DNA of 64,000 bases from Eledone cirrhosa (GCA_964016885.1 OZ024740.1:301497786-301561785), one strand, 5' to 3'. Shown: positions 10,432 through 21,880, counted from the stretch's first letter. The notes: generated from the letters alone by a model not told the origin. A program made the numbers and translations.

Positions 10432-10870
10432 AGCCTCTTTTCTAAAGCCATGTCAATAGAATGAGACCACCATTATTGCTCTTGTTTTGGCATGTAAACA
10501 GAACTACAGACACTAATGTTTCCGGGTGTCACACTTCATCAGTATAGCTCACTGTTCACCTGCCAACTGTCGGAGCTGGTGAAAATATATGGTATTTTCA
10601 AAAATACACAGTGACTGTTCGGCCTGATTTGAATATTAGCAGACTGGCTTATCAGTCGAATCTATATATTACCAGATCCACTGATCAGCAAGATTTGCAT
10701 ATCAGCAGACTGGCTAGTCAGTTTCCTGTATACGAGAGTGATGAATGGCTGGCCATATTCAAATAGAAAAAAAAAACATTATAGTCTGCAGTTCTGTTTA
10801 CATGTCAACATAAGCGCAAGAATGAGGGGCTCATTCTACTGAAATGGCTTTAAAAAAGAGGCTGTTTGCA
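10432..10870. mobile_element. Family I imperfect palindrome
   Basis: The arms pair GCGAACAGCCTCTTTTCTAA on the left with the region ending AAGAGGCTGTTTGCATAA on the right. Each arm continues through GTTTACATG or its complement. The middle holds family-D-like sequence (CTGGTGAAAATATATGGTAT). A good hammerhead lies on the minus strand at 10501-10550. The counterpart near 10738 has G for C3 and is broken. Confidence 0.75.
10501..10550 (-). ncRNA. Hammerhead ribozyme motif, family I
   Basis: Stem I pairs GAGCUAUA with UGUAGUUC over eight positions, two of them G-U. The core CUGAUGA is canonical. Stem II is weak and mismatched. GAAA is followed by stem III ACA-UUAG-UGU and the preferred cleavage triplet GUC. 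The fold opens at stem I (type I). Confidence 0.7.
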
Positions 10871-10882
10871 TAAACTAATCGA

Positions 10883-11664
10883 ATATTATTATAGTCGTTT
10901 GGAAGCCTCGACAATGCAAATGGGTAAATCTCCGGGTAACAAGATCCGGTGGTGGAGAGAGAGATGTAAATGGGTGTACGTTGAGATGCGTGTGTATGAG
11001 ATGTGTAGAAGAATGAATGAAAGAGTATAAAGGATAACATTAAAATAAAAACACGAGAGAGAGTTACCTTGGGAGAGATTTAATAGTCCCTATATATTTC
11101 GGATTCACATCCATCAACTGGGGTTTTTTCCGGGGTGGGAGAAAGGTTGTCTGTCGGACAGGTGCGAAACGCGTCCTCCGATGTTTGTTGTTTTGAATAT
11201 CTGAGGTATTCGGCAGAGCGCGCGTGCGCGTGAAATGGGGTCGGTCGGGCAGAGGGCAGCGGCCGAATGAGGGAGTGGGGTGGCGCTAGCTGTCAGTCCA
11301 TTCTCTGCCTGTTTGTTAAATGTTACTGTGTGTGTGTGTGCGTGTGTTGTTGCCTTGTTCCTCTGTATTGGCAGTGTAGTATGTTCGTATGGTGGGATGC
11401 TACTGTGTGTGTGTGCGTGTGTTGTTGCATCGTTTGTTAGCTTAAACCAGCCATATCATTTCGCTTCTCTCTGATCGGTTGTTTATTTGCGGTTGCAGAG
11501 GTTTGATAAAAAGCGCTTCCCTTTCCCCCACCCCGGAAAACCCCACAGTTGATGGATGTGAATCCGAAATATATAGAGACTATTCAATCTCTCCCAAGGT
11601 AACTCTCTCTCGTGTTGTTATTTTAATTTTATCCTTTATACTCTTTCCTACATTCTTCTACACA

Positions 11665-11668
<4 letters not shown>
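10883..11668. mobile_element. Family L inverted repeat, copy 1
   Basis: The left arm contains GTCGTTTGGAAGCCTCGACA, GGGTAACAAGATCCGGTGG and TTCGGATTCACATCCATCAA. The right arm repeats the inner part inverted (GATGGATGTGAATCCGAAAT) and is cut by (TA)n at 11669. About 0.35 kb separates the arms, including GC-rich CGCGCGTGCGCG and two TG-rich blocks. Copy 2 is at 39905-40566. Confidence 0.75.
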
Positions 11669-11713
<45 letters not shown>

Positions 11714-11721
11714 TATATATA
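11669..11721. repeat. (TA)n microsatellite
   Basis: TA repeat that truncates the right arm of family L. Confidence 0.95.
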
Positions 11722-11723
11722 TC

Positions 11724-12053
11724 ATCATCATCATTTTACGTCCGCTTTTCCCTGCTTGCAAGGGTGGGACGGGAACTGATTCTGGCTTGATTTCTGCGGC
11801 TGGATGCCCTTCCTAACACCAACCTCGTTTACAGTGAGTGCTGGGTGCTTTTTTGCCGTGACACCTCCACGAGCACTTTGCAGTGGAATGATAGGGACCA
11901 CAGTCCCTATCATCTCATTTCTACAGCTGAATAAACTGGAGCAACGTGAAATAAAGTGTCTTGCTCAAGGAAACAACACATCACCTGGTCTGAGAATTGA
12001 ACTCACAACCTTTCGATTGCAAGCCCAATGCTCTAACCACTAAACCATATGCT
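11724..12053 (-). mobile_element. tRNA-derived SINE with conserved central domain
   Basis: On the minus strand the 5' head reads as a tRNA-like promoter, TGGTTTAGTGGTTAGAGCAT followed by a B-box-like GAGTTCAATTC. The body includes CCTTGAGCAAGACACTTTAT, a block shared by several invertebrate and fish SINEs with conserved central domains. The 3' end is a short ATG-type repeat tail (TGATGATGATGATA). Assignment to the Ceph-domain or V-domain group is tentative. Confidence 0.7.
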
Positions 12054-12074
12054 TCCATATATATATATATATTT

Positions 12075-12376
12075 CGTTTCTGACAAAGGAGAGGCACAAA
12101 ACAAAGAAAAGAAAAGAATCCCCGGTCACTGATGAGGTCACAGAATGTGTGACGAAAGAACTTTGACTATATATAAACAACTATCTGGTTGTGGAACCAA
12201 CCAACCAACCAGAAATTTATAGATTTATAAATTTATAAATTTATAAATATATAATAAATTGAAGTGAAACGTCTGGTGCGTGTGTTTCTTATTGGCAACA
12301 TGACCCTCCCAAAGTATAACAATATCGGTTTCAACACACGATTTCAGATAAAGAATCTTGCTAAAAAAATTCAGAA
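12075..12376 (+). mobile_element. Family G repeat, copy 1
   Basis: Shares a body with 13640-13925, including TAAATTGAAGTGAAACGTCT, TTATTGGCAACATGACCCTC and AAAGTATAACAATATC. It carries an intact-looking hammerhead (12124-12168) and runs into an 88-base (TA)n. Confidence 0.75.
12124..12168 (+). ncRNA. Hammerhead ribozyme motif, family G
   Basis: Stem I pairs GGUCA with UGACU (five pairs, one G-U). The core CUGAUGA is canonical. Stem II pairs GUCACA with UGUGAC around GAAUG, with one extra G on the 5' side. GAAA is followed by a two-pair stem III (AG-AA-CU) and cleavage triplet CUU. All invariant core positions are present. This is one of the two best folds in the window. Confidence 0.78.
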
Positions 12377-12377
12377 A

Positions 12378-12379
<2 letters not shown>

Positions 12380-12467
<88 letters not shown>
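12380..12467. repeat. (TA)n microsatellite
   Basis: About 88 bases of uninterrupted TA, lying between family G and family D copies and 3' of both hammerheads. Confidence 0.95.
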
Positions 12468-12472
<5 letters not shown>

Positions 12473-12740
12473 GACGCATACATATACATAGGTACGTATG
12501 TGTTATATCGAACATTAATGATAATATTCGATTCGTTTATAAATAATCGGCCCAAGTAATGTTGCACCGTCTCCGATGACCAATCGTTATCTGTTTGATC
12601 AGCTCTGGCATCGAGGAAAAATCAACATGTTTCTAGGTCATTGCCCTTCATCAGGATTGTATATCTCTCTACCAATCTGTTGAACGGCTGAACATATATA
12701 GTATTTTCTGAAGATACATCGATGGTAGCCTCATTACATA
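12468..12740 (-). mobile_element. Family D repeat, single arm, copy 2
   Basis: Homologous to 45285-45545 and to each arm of the 15318-15850 palindrome. Shared parts are TCGAACATTA, ATCAACATGTTTCT and CTGTTGAAC followed by a GAA-TATATA block. It holds a minus-strand hammerhead. Confidence 0.75.
12618..12660 (-). ncRNA. Hammerhead ribozyme motif, family D copy 2
   Basis: Core CUGAUGA is canonical. Stem I has four pairs, a mismatch and one more pair (ACAAUC against GAUUUU). Stem II is three pairs (AGG-CCU type). GAAA is followed by AC-AU-GU stem III and triplet GUU. The equivalent copy at 45415 changes stem I bases while keeping pairing. Confidence 0.68.
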
Positions 12741-12758
12741 GATGTAAGTATGCATACT

Positions 12759-12778
12759 TACACACACACACACACACC

Positions 12779-12821
<43 letters not shown>

Positions 12822-12865
12822 TCTCACACACACACACACTCAGACACACACACACACACACTCAG

Positions 12866-12947
<82 letters not shown>

Positions 12948-13011
12948 TCACTCATTCTCTCTCTCTCTCTATCTCTCTCTATATTTCTCTCTCTCTCACA
13001 CACACATACTA
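12759..13011. repeat. Compound (CA)n with CACTCA and (CT)n
   Basis: About 250 bases of CA repeats with interruptions, passing into CTCTCT. Confidence 0.95.
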
Positions 13012-13639
13012 TGTGAGGGTCATGCTGCCAATAAAAACGTACCTGTTAGATTCCACTTCAATTTTTATTATAATTTCCCAGTCGATTATTTTCATAAACC
13101 GATGGGTGTATACTTGTGGATTGTCACCAAATCACTTCCCACGGTGACTATTTTTAAGAACGCAGTATAGAGCATCATATGCACGGAGTGGCACTGTAGG
13201 CTTAGGAACACGACATACATAGGCGTAACACAGCATAATGTATAACATAACGCTGGCACGAAAACCACGATAACAAAGGTCATGACTCCACCACCAACGT
13301 GCCAGATTGGAACATGTAAGCTCCATAGAGAACAACATAGAGATAAAAATTATGCTATTACATGTAACAGCGGCTATGCTCCGGTGGATTACTGAAGCGG
13401 CAAACATGAAAGAACCCTGACTAAAATTAAATATAAAGCATGAGTGGAATAGCAATCACACAACATAGTACCAACAGACAATATAAAAACACACAGAGAC
13501 AAAAAACGTACTGAAATAATAAAATAATACAAACACACACGCTAATAAAAGAAGTAACCGACTATTGCCAAGTAGGAAACAGTGAACATAACCAAATAAC
13601 TAAATAACAAAATATAAAAACTACACAGACACACACACG
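13012..13639. other. Unassigned stretch
   Basis: Moderately AT-rich DNA with no gene recognised. The frames of 60-107 codons on the minus strand show no family resemblance. Confidence 0.5.
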
Positions 13640-13925
13640 GATATAATGTAAGCGTAGACCAAATATACAGCTCACATTAAAAAAGGATGTAAGACAAAAG
13701 AAATGAGAGCACAAAATAACAAATAAAGTCACTGAAGAGATCACAGGATGTTTGACGAAAGAGTTTCCATGACAATCAAGAACTAAACTATCACCCTGTC
13801 ATTAAATTGACGATCAGAAAAGTTATAATAGTAAATTGAAGTCAAATGTAACAAGGGCGTGTGCTTTTATTGGCAGTATAAACCTCCTAAAGTATAAGAA
13901 TATCTGTTACAAGGCGTATTTTCAA
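13640..13925 (+). mobile_element. Family G repeat, copy 2
   Basis: Shares TAAATTGAAGT, TTATTGGCA and AAAGTATAA blocks with 12075-12376. It ends in TA/TG microsatellite. Confidence 0.7.
13728..13773 (+). ncRNA. Decayed hammerhead motif, family G copy 2
   Basis: Core CUGAAGA with GAAA is intact. Stem II pairs UCA-UGA with mismatches. The stem I halves GUCA and UGAC are both present, but three extra bases separate cleavage site and stem I, so the fold is imperfect. The conserved halves show descent from the same ribozyme as copy 1. Confidence 0.55.
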
Positions 13926-13929
13926 ATAT

Positions 13930-13998
13930 TATATATATATGTGTGTGTATATATGTGTGTATGTGTGTGTGTGGGTGTTTGTGTGTGTGTCTGTGTAA
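13930..13998. repeat. (TA)n-(TG)n microsatellite
   Basis: TA passing into TG repeats with interruptions. Confidence 0.9.
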
Positions 13999-14374
13999 AT
14001 TTCTGTTCGTAAATATACCGTATTTCATTAGATATAAGAAATTCACATACTTACATATTTGTATACACCTATGTTGGAGGGAAAACTTTAATTTTACTTT
14101 CAAGTACAGGCGGCCTGTACTTGAAAATGAGGGTAACAAGCCCATCTACATAAGCTTTATATTTTCGCCTGTTTCAAATTCCAGCTGCGAGCAGGGGAAG
14201 CACAACCCCGATATGAGGCTAGAACCACAAACGCGGTAGCAGTTGTCCTTCACAAATTCTGCTGGAATCTGCTAGTCGACGCTAGGCTCACCTGTTCAAT
14301 ATTCATAGCTAGAAGGCTTTTCAAATGTATATTCGTAAACATAACGTATATCATTATATATATATATATGTAAA
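13999..14374. other. Unassigned stretch
   Basis: AT-rich, containing a short inverted pair AAGTACAGGC / GCCTGTACTT near 14100-14123. No gene seen. Confidence 0.45.
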
Positions 14375-14722
14375 ATATTTCCAAAGAAAAAGCAAAGGAA
14401 AAGAGTGCTCTATGTGGAAAACATAGGTATTTAATTAGTATATGAACAACACAATATATAACTACTCCATTACCAAAGGTTTCAGGACGTTCGACAATAT
14501 TAACATACGTCTATTTCGCTCATCAGACAGAGGTAAAGTGATTTTGAAGCTCAGAGAGTGTGATTGGTCGAGTCCATGACCTTTCGCCAATTTAAAAAAA
14601 AACATCAACGCACAAGCAGTGCTTGTTCAGGATCTGTTAGCGCTACGGGTGGGTGACCGTAGCTTATAGGTGCACTATATCTGTAATCTGACAACCAATT
14701 GCAATACTGTTAGCATAGTTTG
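14375..14722 (+). mobile_element. Family H repeat, copy 1
   Basis: The segment with CTCAGAGAGTGTGATTGG, GTAATCTGACAACCAATTGC and TTTGCAGCC recurs inverted at 26088-26260. A minus-strand CUGAUGA-GC-GAAA remnant lies near 14510-14530. The hammerhead core is there but stem II is missing. Confidence 0.6.
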
Positions 14723-14728
14723 CAGCCA

Positions 14729-14750
14729 CCACACTCACACACACACACAC

Positions 14751-14846
<96 letters not shown>

Positions 14847-14851
14847 ATATA
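14729..14851. repeat. (CA)n-(TA)n microsatellite
   Basis: CA repeats pass directly into TA repeats. Confidence 0.95.
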
Positions 14852-15436
14852 AAAACATATATGTGTTCAAATCGTTGGTGTTATGCAGTTGCCCAATATC
14901 GGTTTGTATTTCTTTTCTTATTTATTGTTTTAAAGTGAGCCTGGCACACCCTATTGTTAATAGTTAGTATTTTTTTCACCCTAGCGAATCTGGTCCCGTA
15001 CCATTTGAACATATATATGATTATATCTGTGTTTATCTCTCTTTTATATTCAATTATATTTCACGGCTCAGAAAAACATCTTTATTTGAGCTATTTAATT
15101 GTAAGAGACTATTTTGAGTTTCTAAATCAATATATATCTTTAATATATATATATATATATTGAACGGAAATAATGAAACACAATTTCATTTCTAACACTT
15201 AGTACGGCTGTTACTTAAATATAAGTATCTATACGTACATACATATATGTATACAGACGTACAGTAGTATGTATATCTATATATACACATACATGCACAC
15301 ATATATATATATATGTACATATGGATTCACCGAACATTTATTATAATGTTCGGTGTGTTTGTAAACAAAAATCCCGAATTAAGCCGTACAGTATCTAGCA
15401 ACCATCGTTGCTCATTTGTTCAACACTGACAAAGGA

Positions 15437-15479
15437 ACGCTGTACTAGTTTCAAGCTTATTAGCTATCGTCAGCAACGT
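15437..15479 (-). ncRNA. Hammerhead ribozyme motif, family D left arm
   Basis: Stem I ACGUUG pairs with CAGCGU (six pairs, one G-U). The core is CUGACGA. Stem II AGCU-AAUA-AGCU is closed by a U-U mismatch where G-C is usual. GAAA is followed by stem III AC-UA-GU and triplet GUA. Invariant core bases are all present. Confidence 0.7.
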
Positions 15480-15687
15480 ATACCTTCCTGCCAGATGGTT
15501 GAACGTCTGAAAGTATATACTTTCCTTGTGCACATTAATGGCTGAGATTTCGTTTCATTTTTTCCGTTTATCGTTTTCGGTAGCCCGGCCGATTAACTCA
15601 CTCGATATGCAAATATGCTGCGCAGCCGTTAATATGCACTAGGAAAGTATATACTTTCAGACGTTCAACTATCTGGCAGAAAGGTAC

Positions 15688-15730
15688 ACGTTGCTGACGA
15701 TAGCTAATAAGCTTGAAACTAGTACAGCGT
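15688..15730 (+). ncRNA. Hammerhead ribozyme motif, family D right arm
   Basis: Same fold as the left arm in mirror position: stem I ACGUUG with CAGCGU, core CUGACGA, AGCU-AAUA-AGCU stem II with a closing U-U mismatch, GAAA, and GUA cleavage triplet. Confidence 0.7.
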
Positions 15731-15875
15731 TCCTTTATCAGTGTTGAACAAATGAGCAACGATGGTTGCTAGACACTGCACGGTTTAATTCGGGATGTTT
15801 GTTTATAAACACACCGAGCATTATAATAAATGTTCGGTGAATCCATATGTACATATATATATGCGTGCATGTATG

Positions 15876-15880
<5 letters not shown>

Positions 15881-15945
<65 letters not shown>
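15881..15945. repeat. (TA)n microsatellite
   Basis: About 65 bases of TA next to the right end of the family D palindrome. Confidence 0.95.
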
Positions 15946-15950
<5 letters not shown>

Positions 15951-16019
15951 CGACTGTACGTCTGTATACATATATGTATGTACGTATACATACTTATATA
16001 TATATATATATTCACCACC

Positions 16020-17090
16020 GTCTATTTTCTATTTTCAGCTCTTACTAAAGCTAACAAAAAAAACTGGCATGACCAAAAATCTGAATAATTTTAAAGACAT
16101 CTCTAAATTTTATTTCTTTATATTCATTGTTCGGACGTTTAATTATTTAAGAGATATATATATATGAAGAAAACACTATCGATAAACGTACGTACAAGAA
16201 TTGTTCTTCATGAACGTACATTCAGATTGATGAAACACTATTTTTAACTATTATTGGACAGGCAAAATATGCATGTCTGGGCTGCAAACTCACGAGAACA
16301 AAATATCATTCTTGAATTCCTGTTTCTACCCTATTTTTAAACGTTTCACGTTCCGAAGCAAAATCAATTGTAAACGTGCAATATCTTATATACTTTTGGC
16401 CTTGTTGGGGGTGGATGATTACTAATGAAATCAACAACAATAGAATAGAGAACTTTATATAATATCAATAAAATAATATTTTAATAGAATTGATACTCCA
16501 TGGTAAGTGAAAGAGAGGGATTGTTTTCATTCATCACAGTTAGATATTTAATTAGAGATAAAGATCATATCAATATGCAAAATTGCGTTCAGTTCGCCAG
16601 TGAAGATTGTGCGAATTAATAGATGAACGGAGTGCGAAAGATAGAGACCTTGATAGACATGAAATACAAAGAATTAAAAATAAACAATACGACGTTATAT
16701 TAATATGATATATAGAGAGTCTGAGATTAAAAATCACTTGAAGCTAAGCGGAAATGCCAACGGTGGGATGGATATTGTCATTGTGGGACTGCTGCTTCGC
16801 GGCAATATTAATACTTTTCTTCAGTAAAAGAAAAAAAGTAAAGGTTTCTTAATACCGTTTTCTACTTCCAGAATAGACAATAAAATTACTGAGCTATTAT
16901 TTCTTGATGTATCAAATATATTCTCCCGCTAAAATGTCCAGCCCTGTGTCTACATAGAGAACATTACAAAAGCAAATAAGAACACTTATTCAACTTGACT
17001 TTTAAGAGAATCTAACTAGAAAATAGAATAATATATAGTACGGCAGCAATAAAAAGTGACAGAGGGTTGTATATTTGCCAATAGGAGAGG
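16020..17090. other. Unique AT-rich DNA, no gene seen
   Basis: No microsatellite longer than about 12 bases, no repeat shared within the window and no convincing reading frame. Confidence 0.5.
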
Positions 17091-17277
17091 GTGGTGGTGG
17101 ATTGGCAGTATCGGTAGAGGGTCGGACGCCATGCTTTGACACATAAAGTAACGGCCTTCGCCATTCTGAGTTCAAATCCAGCCGAGGTTAACTTTGCCTT
17201 ACGGGGTCGATAAAATAAAGTACCAGTAATGCACTGGGTAATTGCTGGCCTTGTGTCAAAAGTAGAAAGAATTATTA
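17091..17277 (+). mobile_element. tRNA-derived SINE, copy 1
   Basis: Starts GTGGTGGTGGATTGGCAGTA with an A-box-like GGCAGTATCGGTAGAGGG, then B-box-like GAGTTCAAATCC. The body is TTACGGGGTCGATAAAATAA and the tail GCTGGCCTTGTG...AAAGTAGAAAG ends in an ATT-type run. It resembles tRNA-derived SINEs described from octopus. It has a short deletion (CTTTCATCC missing) relative to copy 4. Confidence 0.85.
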
Positions 17278-17666
17278 GAACAGAAATTGTGATAGCAGAA
17301 ACACATAAGAATATATAAAACAGTACGATCCTGCTTTCAGCAACCTCTTAACCTATGTTAAATTAGAAACAATCGCGCTTGACAAGAGACCTACCTAAAA
17401 CTATATTCAATTTAATTTTTAATTAAAGTTATTTTATGTACATTATAGTTTCACATAATCAATGTAAATAATGTTTCCGAATATTCAAAAGAGTTAATTA
17501 ATGGAATGTACAGGAATAATATAAAAATGAAATGACATCAGAAGCTTTTTAAGTTAATCAGCAAGAGGATAGTACCCTCGGCATACATATAATTCAAAGC
17601 TGATTTTAATTCAATGTTTTTAATTCAGAAATTAAGTCATAGATAGGTCCCACATGGACATCTCTG

Positions 17667-18918
<1,252 letters not shown>

Positions 18919-18981
18919 ACACATACACACACACACGCAAACACGCGCGCCCACACACACACACACATATACACACACACC

Positions 18982-19057
<76 letters not shown>

Positions 19058-19058
19058 T
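18919..19058. repeat. Compound (CA)n-(TA)n-(GA)n microsatellite
   Basis: CA with CGCG interruptions, then a short TA tract, then about 45 bases of GA. Confidence 0.95.
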
Positions 19059-19074
19059 AAATACATGTATAGTA

Positions 19075-19310
19075 ATAATAATAAATGTGAAAACTAAAAT
19101 CTGATGAGGGCTCGATAAGGTTAATATTTATATAAAATATATATATAAACCGCAGAGAAAATATGTATTAAAATAACAGATTAAAGTTTAAGGAAAGAAT
19201 CGGTGCTTTCACGCTTAACGGGATCTTCTGGGCTTCAAAAGATCCCGTTAAGGGTGAAATAGCGATTTTTGCTTAAATTTTAATCTATTATTTTAATATA
19301 TATATATATC
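19075..19310. mobile_element. Family E palindrome, copy 2
   Basis: Arms AAATAACAGATTAAAGTTTA and its complement surround a GATCCCGTTAA core at 19205-19260. A single-arm copy lies at 22355-22510. The hammerhead positions are recognisable (CAGAAGA, GAAA) but stem III is decayed in both arms. Confidence 0.7.
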
Positions 19311-19431
19311 AGGTGATTCAATGAATTACTTGTGGTAACACAACTATTATCACTCGATGCACAAGCAGAGAGACGATTCTTATTCTTATCGCGGTTTCTT
19401 ATTATACATATAAACGTGTAGCTGTGCGTGC

Positions 19432-19455
19432 GGGGGGGGGGGGGGGGGGGGGGGG
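19432..19455 (+). repeat. G24 homopolymer
   Basis: Twenty-four consecutive G residues. Such a run is rare in this AT-rich setting and is prone to quadruplex formation and to sequencing error. Confidence 0.85.
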
Positions 19456-20115
19456 TTACTATGAATTATATATTTTGCAAGAAAGTATTGTATTTTTATT
19501 ATATACATCAACTCAGAACCCACCGTTACGAGATGCCTTATCAAACAGATATACGCCTATACACACACATACAGTCACACATTTGTCAGACGAACCTCTT
19601 TATATGCGCAACTTTAAATTATTGACAAATTTCATGTGCAAAATATCATATAGTATAAAATATCTTTGTTTGTTTGTGACGTTGTTTCTGATTCAACGTG
19701 TCAACAAAAGCATCAGACTACACAATAATATGAATAACGTGGACTATATGTTCAATTCAATTTAGGCAGTACACCGCACTCTAATTTCGGAAATCATAAA
19801 ACGATATATGAATAAGTTTCGGTACCATTAGAATTTAAATGACTTTGAAATAACCTAATATAAAAGTGTATAAGCGATGTCTCTGAAAATTATTAACCCC
19901 CTCATTAAACAAAACAACAAACGTATTTTACATATGTTGAAGTGGTAACACTGTAGGTTCTGGATTTGAATATTGCTCAATGTTGATTTTAATTGTTTCT
20001 AAAAAGTTACAAGCAGTGGCGAAATAAAACAAAAAATGTTTAAGGTATGACAGATATGAATATCTTAATGTTTGGTATGTTTAATATGATGTACCGCATT
20101 TACTATTTTACCATT
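19456..20115. other. Unique AT-rich DNA, no gene seen
   Basis: Nothing recognised beyond short CA runs near 19560. Confidence 0.45.
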
Positions 20116-20517
20116 AAAGAAATATGATTTCGCTTCAAGCATAGCTTTATACAATATGTATAACTATTTCGTATCTCCAAAGAAATACGGTTTTAGGAAG
20201 CCGAGGCTATGCAAACACCGGGGGGCTAACGCCCTCTGGTGATGTCCAGTAGAAGCAAGGGGAACAACCGTCTATGCATATCAGGCTTAACTGGACATCG
20301 TCAGGACGGCCTCTCCCACCGCTTGCGACTCCTGGACTAGAAGACAGGCGAGAATATATACTGTTTTCGTCTGCGTAAATGAGGTGATTAATCTCATTTG
20401 CATATGAAGCTGCATAAGTTAGCTCAACTTATAATAAAAAAGAAATAGGATTTCGCTTCAAGCATAACTTTATACAATATGTATAAATATTTCGTATCTC
20501 CAAAGAAGTACGGTTTT
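20116..20517. mobile_element. 244-bp insert between 79-bp direct repeats
   Basis: A 79-base segment (20116-20194) recurs at 20439-20517 with about five differences. It contains TTTATACAATATGTATAA and TTTCGTATCTCCAAAGAA. The insert between them is GC-richer and resembles family D (GAGAATATATACTGTTTTCG). It holds a decayed minus-strand hammerhead. The duplication looks like an unusually long target-site duplication or a tandem copy split by insertion. Confidence 0.7.
20266..20311 (-). ncRNA. Decayed hammerhead motif in 244-bp insert
   Basis: Stem I pairs GGCCGUC with GACGGUU over seven positions (two G-U). The core CUGACGA is intact. GAAA has become GAUA, changing invariant A14, and stem II pairs poorly with a closing U-U. 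Stem III and triplet AUA are still present. Confidence 0.5.
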
Positions 20518-20726
20518 TGTACCTGTTCCAACCATCTGGCTAAATATTTATTTAATATAAACTTTTCTTCTTCTATAAAAAATTATCCTTTCAGAATGAA
20601 AATAATGCACACATCTGCCTATCCACATTGAGAATTACTTACTAGGTAGGTAACATAAGAGGTCGGTTTACTGTACACCCCTCACCCACCCCACAAACAT
20701 ATACGCACATACACACACACTATCTC

Positions 20727-20731
20727 TCACA

Positions 20732-20783
<52 letters not shown>
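20727..20783. repeat. (CA)n microsatellite
   Basis: About 57 bases of CA. Confidence 0.95.
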
Positions 20784-20785
<2 letters not shown>

Positions 20786-21400
20786 AATTAGAATCCGTGC
20801 TCTGAAATAGCGATGTATACATGAATATATATATATAGTATAATTGACAATATACGGTATGCTTAATTAAACACATTTTGAAGAACTTGCGCTATTATTT
20901 TAAAGTAGTGACTATGTCACTTACTTCTTTTTTCAAGAAAGAAAGGGAGATAAGCTGACAGATCTGTCTCATACTGTTGGTAAATATCAGAGCTTAGCAT
21001 TCGCCGATGCCTGTTGAACATTTTATACCATTACTTATTTGTATTGGTAAGTATATGTTATCTGTATGTTTTGTGAAGGAACGTATACGTTCTCGTACGT
21101 ATATTTGCTTGTATTTGTTATAGGCATATATATTATATTATATATACTGGTACTTGTGTATATGGTTATGTGTATACGAGAGTTTTGCGTTTGTGTGTGT
21201 ATGCGGGTGGGCACTTATGTTAGGTGGGTGTATATGTATACATTGTGTTTTGGTTGACGTTCGTTTAGCGGTCATATGTGTATTTACATGTAGGTATGTA
21301 TAGCCTGCGTTTGGCAAAAGTAGAAACAGTTATATACGTATTTATGTGTGTATATCTATATACGTTTATATAATTATATGTATACAGGCGCACCCACACA

Positions 21401-21403
<3 letters not shown>
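20784..21403. other. Unassigned stretch with TG/TA-rich parts
   Basis: No gene recognised. Loose GTATA and TGTG runs occur from 21040 on. Confidence 0.45.

Positions 21404-21452
<49 letters not shown>
21404..21452. repeat. (TA)n microsatellite
   Basis: TA repeat bounding family B copy 2 on its left. Confidence 0.95.
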
Positions 21453-21454
<2 letters not shown>

Positions 21455-21575
21455 GGAGGTGAGTTTTATTGTAGTACAATAAAGCAATGCAGATATCGGA
21501 TAAGAAGCACTCTACAGTTTGTGGGACTGGAGTATGCATAATATAAGATCAAAAGATGGTTAAAGGAGTTCAATA

Positions 21576-21646
21576 TATTTTATTATGCGCATTTCAAAAA
21601 CAAACATCATCAAACAATAATATTTGTGTTTTCATCAGATAAAACA
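21576..21646 (-). ncRNA. Hammerhead ribozyme motif, family B copy 2 left arm
   Basis: Stem I UGUUUUAU with AUAAAAUA, core CUGAUGA, long A/U-rich stem II of about 17 pairs with several G-U, GAAA, stem III AUG-CG-CAU and cleavage triplet AUA. Complete and matching the right arm. Confidence 0.77.
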
Positions 21647-21766
21647 GGAGAACATGATATGAAGGCTAAAAAAACACTTGTTGATAGTGCAGTTTTAAAT
21701 CAACATATGTTGATTTAAAACTGCACTATCAACAAGTGTTTTTTTAGCCTTCATATCATGTTCTCC

Positions 21767-21837
21767 TGTTTTATCTGATGAAAACACAAATATTATTGTT
21801 TGATGATGTTTGTTTTTGAAATGCGCATAATAAAATA
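21767..21837 (+). ncRNA. Hammerhead ribozyme motif, family B copy 2 right arm
   Basis: Mirror image of 21576-21646. C3 is at 21775, A9 at 21781, G12 at 21818, and predicted cleavage follows A at 21829. All nine invariant core bases are present and stem I has eight pairs. With 12124-12168 it is the best fold in the window. Confidence 0.78.
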
Positions 21838-21880
21838 TATTGAACTCCTTTAACCATCTTTTGATCTTATATTATATATA

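Larger units (their letters stand above)
15318..15850. mobile_element. Family D long palindrome
   Basis: Arms of about 225 bp (15318-15545 and 15625-15850) pair at high identity, from GGATTCACCGAACATT to its complement before CATATGTACATATA. The unpaired centre of about 80 bases contains TTCGTTTCATTTTTTCCG. Each arm has an outward-reading hammerhead. TA and TG tracts lie on both outer sides. Confidence 0.85.
21453..21880. mobile_element. Family B palindrome, copy 2
   Basis: Begins GTAGGAGGTGAGTTTTATTG, the complement of the tail of copy 1. It is followed by two arms of about 165 bp meeting near 21714 at ATCAACATATGTTGAT. The arms are nearly identical inverted copies, better preserved than in copy 1. 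A hammerhead lies in each arm, reading outward. (TA)n is on both sides. Confidence 0.87.

Noticed and set aside
11150..11185. GCGAAACGCGUCC and the similar GCGAAACGUGUCC at 40215 as hammerhead ends
   Set aside because: No CUGANGA precedes either, and the upstream hairpin is in the wrong place.
12380..12467. Long reading frames of alternating Tyr-Ile or Thr-His over (TA)n and (CA)n tracts
   Set aside because: Dinucleotide repeats without stops give open frames in any phase. Not genes.
14505..14530. Minus-strand CUGAUGA directly followed by GC and GAAA
   Set aside because: The hammerhead core is present, but no stem II hairpin can form between CUGAUGA and GAAA, and stem I does not pair convincingly. 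Treated as a relic.
17091..17170. Functional tRNA genes at the SINE heads
   Set aside because: The A and B boxes are recognisable, but the acceptor and anticodon stems do not form a tRNA. They are SINE promoters.
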